Shown here in pieces: positions 61,849 through 64,000 of a stretch of DNA of 64,000 nucleotides. Below the pieces are notes generated by a model, which saw only the letters and a program-made list of their open reading frames with translations, ran no database searches and was not told the DNA's origin. A program made the translations under genes and the position numbers. Numbering within the stretch: position 1 is the stretch's first letter; each line of letters begins with the position of its first letter. Origin of the DNA: JANQNX01 sp965601665 (GTDB taxonomy: Bacteria > Pseudomonadota > Gammaproteobacteria > Eutrophobiales > Eutrophobiaceae); the NCBI GenBank assembly GCA_965601665.1, contig OZ271833.1:2356001-2420000 (forward strand), written 5' to 3'.

Positions 61849-62871
61849 TCAGGCAGCACTTTCCATTGCTTCTGAATATTCACCTGAGCAAGCCAGGCTA
61901 TTGCACTTTTCACGATGTAGCAGGGCCTGGGTTGCGGCCTCAACGTTCTCTGGTTTGCCGCCCCATGCATTAAGGCAGGGCTCCTGTAGAGCACGACCAT
62001 AGGAAAAACTCAGCGGCCACGGTAAATCCTTGTAGGTGGCATTCATGGCATTCAGATGTGCTGTTGCTAATTCTGCGCTCTGTCCGCCAGACAGGAAAAC
62101 AATCCCTGGCAGTGAGGCCGGAACCGTATTCAGCAGGCAACGTACTGTCATATCAGCGACGGTTTGAACATCTGCCTGAGTCGAACATTGCTTGCCAGAG
62201 ATGACCATATTGGTTTTCAGGATTGTGTGTTCAAGCGCGACATCCTGGTGGTAAAGCTCTTCAAACAGCGTTTGCAGCGTTAACTCGGTAACTTCGTAGC
62301 AACGCTCGATTGTATTGTCGGCGTCCATCAAGGTTTCCGGCTCTACCATGGGCACGATGCCCGCTTCCTGGCATAGTGCGGCGTAGCGAGCAAGGGCATG
62401 CGCATTGGCCTTGATACAGGCCATGCTGGGTATGCCATCACCGATCGTGATAACTGCGCGCCATTTGGCAAACTTTGCTCCCAACTCCTTGTACTCGGCA
62501 AGACGATCGCGGAGACCATCCAGACCTTCTGTAACCTTCTCACCTGGATGCCCGGCCATGTCTTTAGCGCCAGTATCGACCTTGATACCGGGCATAATGC
62601 CGTGATCGACCAGGGCTTTTGAAAATGGCGTACCGTCACTGCTGGCCTGGCGTAGTGTTTCATCAAACAGGATCATGCCACTGATATAGTCACTACCGCC
62701 TGGCGCGGTGATAAGCAGGTCGCGGTAGGCGCGGCGGCTTTCTTCGGTCGATTCAATATTTATCGTATCAAACCGTTTTTTTATCGTTGGCATACTTTCA
62801 TCAATAGCCAGGATACCTTTGCCCCTGGCTACCATGGCCCTGGCTGTTGCTTCAAGTTCTGCTGCGCTCAT
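61849..62871 (-). CDS. Class I fructose-bisphosphate aldolase
   Basis: Schiff-base aldolase of the eukaryote-like class I type, cleaving or forming fructose 1,6-bisphosphate (and possibly sedoheptulose bisphosphate). Schiff-base Lys219 in HTILKTNMVISGK; other active-site motifs are GKGILAIDES and AKWRAV. ATG at 62871 has GAGGAG upstream and gives 340 aa; a GTG three codons earlier is too close to that site. It follows pyruvate kinase by 33 bases, a glycolytic pair. Confidence 0.94.
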   Translation of the reverse strand: MSAAELEATARAMVARGKGILAIDESMPTIKKRFDTINIESTEESRRAYRDLLITAPGGSDYISGMILFDETLRQASSDGTPFSKALVDHGIMPGIKVDTGAKDMAGHPGEKVTEGLDGLRDRLAEYKELGAKFAKWRAVITIGDGIPSMACIKANAHALARYAALCQEAGIVPMVEPETLMDADNTIERCYEVTELTLQTLFEELYHQDVALEHTILKTNMVISGKQCSTQADVQTVADMTVRCLLNTVPASLPGIVFLSGGQSAELATAHLNAMNATYKDLPWPLSFSYGRALQEPCLNAWGGKPENVEAATQALLHREKCNSLACSGEYSEAMESAA

Positions 62872-62904
62872 AACGTTCACTCTCCTCGTTAGTACCTTCG
62901 ATTA

Positions 62905-64000
62905 CTATAGTGTGTGTTCCAGTGCCTGCCCGACCTGGATGATTTTCATATTGTTAGTGCCACCACGACGACCGCGCAAGTCTCCCTTGGTGATGATGAC
63001 GAAATCACCATCTTGCACAGCGCCAAAGCTGAGCAGGATATCGATCATCTCCTTGTTGGCTTCCAATGGATCGGTGTGAGTGATATCAAATTTAATTGGA
63101 TAAACTCCTCGATACAAGGCGACGCGGCGGCGGGTAGAGGTATGCCTGGTAAAGGCAAAAATAGGTATACCGGAACTGATTCGAGACATCCATAAACTGG
63201 TACCCCCGGTTTCCGTCAGGGTACAAATTGCCTTGGCGCCAATATGATTGGCTGAATACATACTGGACATGGCAATCGCTTCCGGAATACTGTCGAAACG
63301 CTGGTTTATTCGATGATCGGAGACGCGTACACTGCGTTGTTTTTCTGCTTCCTCGCAAATTCGTGACATGGCCTCGACGGCCTTGTGAGGGTAGTTGCCA
63401 ATACTGGTTTCACCTGACAGCATCACGGCATCAGTACCGTCGATGACCGCATTCGCCACGTCAAATACCTCTGCCCGTGTTGGAATCTTGTTCATGATCA
63501 TCGATTCCATCATCTGGGTCGCGGTGATAACCGCGCGATCCATGTCGCGTGCCATTTTTATCAGGCTTTTCTGTACCGGCGGTAGCGCGGCATCGCCTAT
63601 CTCGACACCGAGGTCGCCGCGGGCAATCATAATAACGTCTGATGCCTCGATAATTTCTTCTATATTATTCAGGGCTTCGGTGCGTTCAATCTTGGCAATG
63701 ATCCTGGCGCCACAGTTACAATCATCCATCAATTGTCGCGCGGCCTGGATATCGTCGGCATCACTGGGAAATGAAATCGCCACGTAGTCTACCTTGATAG
63801 AGGCAGCATGCTTTAAATCGGCGGCATCTTTTTCTGTTAACGCGCTGGCTGATAAACCACCACCTTGCAGATTGATACCCTTGTTGTTACTTAGTTCGCC
63901 GCCAGTAACCACCTCGCAATCAATCACATGTTTACCGACTGATTTAACATGTAATACGATGCGACCATCATCAATCAGAAGATAATTATCCGGTTTAACG
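62905..64000 (-). CDS. pyk: Pyruvate kinase (partial, N-terminus beyond the right edge)
   Basis: Converts PEP and ADP to pyruvate and ATP. The visible 364 residues cover the B-domain end, the catalytic barrel (ARGDLGVEIG, TATQMMESMI, MLSGETSIGNYP) and the C-terminal allosteric domain (VIITKGDLRGRRGGTNNMKI). No stop precedes the edge, and the N-terminal substrate-binding part lies outside. Confidence 0.95.
   Translation of the reverse strand, partial: VKPDNYLLIDDGRIVLHVKSVGKHVIDCEVVTGGELSNNKGINLQGGGLSASALTEKDAADLKHAASIKVDYVAISFPSDADDIQAARQLMDDCNCGARIIAKIERTEALNNIEEIIEASDVIMIARGDLGVEIGDAALPPVQKSLIKMARDMDRAVITATQMMESMIMNKIPTRAEVFDVANAVIDGTDAVMLSGETSIGNYPHKAVEAMSRICEEAEKQRSVRVSDHRINQRFDSIPEAIAMSSMYSANHIGAKAICTLTETGGTSLWMSRISSGIPIFAFTRHTSTRRRVALYRGVYPIKFDITHTDPLEANKEMIDILLSFGAVQDGDFVIITKGDLRGRRGGTNNMKIIQVGQALEHTL

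Noticed and set aside
61788..62000. N-terminal extension of the 89-aa gene into the aldolase gene
   Set aside because: It reads out of frame over aldolase codons and lacks protein character.

Overview
The window looks like chromosome of a free-living gammaproteobacterium. The gene order fmdB-DUF502-aspS, yebC-ruvCAB-ybgC-tolQRAB-pal-cpoB-queE-queC, kdsD-kdsC-lptCAB-rpoN-hpf-ptsN-(hprK)-rapZ, and zapA/6S RNA/ygfB-pepP-ubiH-ubiI is characteristic of that class. An orphan soxYZ pair, a PPi-type phosphofructokinase, a class I aldolase, a beta-carbonic anhydrase and the hprK/rapZ combination point to a deep-branching, possibly sulfur-oxidising or autotrophic lineage. That lineage guess is inference.

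Layout. 1-7.6 kb: PPi-dependent phosphofructokinase (cut by the left edge), BepA-like protease, soxYZ, a CPBP membrane protease, a TupA-type binding protein, an alginate-export-type porin and the remains of a regulator. 7.6-16.1 kb: an accessory island in the 3' half of tRNA-Lys(UUU), bounded by a 42-bp direct repeat and lacking an integrase. It carries an RHS/YD-repeat protein broken into two overlapping reading frames by a leucine-rich-repeat plus TSP3-like calcium-binding cassette, an AT-rich RHS tip with a candidate immunity gene, a GNAT gene, IS21-like terminal repeats and a REP-type (Y1/HUH) transposase. 16.3-31.1 kb: housekeeping genes for translation, NAD synthesis, Holliday junction processing, Tol-Pal envelope function and queuosine precursor synthesis. 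31.1-33.9 kb: a second AT-rich accessory block of five small unknown genes (winged-helix-like protein plus membrane protein, two lipoproteins, a microprotein).

34-50.8 kb: MltF-like lytic transglycosylase with a CRP-like site and twin palindromes upstream, amgK-murU for muropeptide sugar recycling, then the Kdo/LPS transport operon running into rpoN, hpf, ptsN, hprK, rapZ and a soluble phosphotransferase set (EIIA-Man, HPr, EI) with no sugar permease here, then mgtE. 50.8-64 kb: EVE-domain protein, 6S RNA, zapA, a TIGR02449-type coiled-coil gene, ygfB-pepP-ubiH-ubiI, glnS, speD, purC, carbonic anhydrase, small exported proteins, class I aldolase and pyruvate kinase (cut by the right edge).

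The strongest candidates for something undescribed are the cassette-split RHS system with its unrecognised Cys-rich tip and adjacent acidic small protein (7.85-14.4 kb), and the AT-rich block at 31.6-33.9 kb. No CRISPR array, rRNA or complete prophage was seen.
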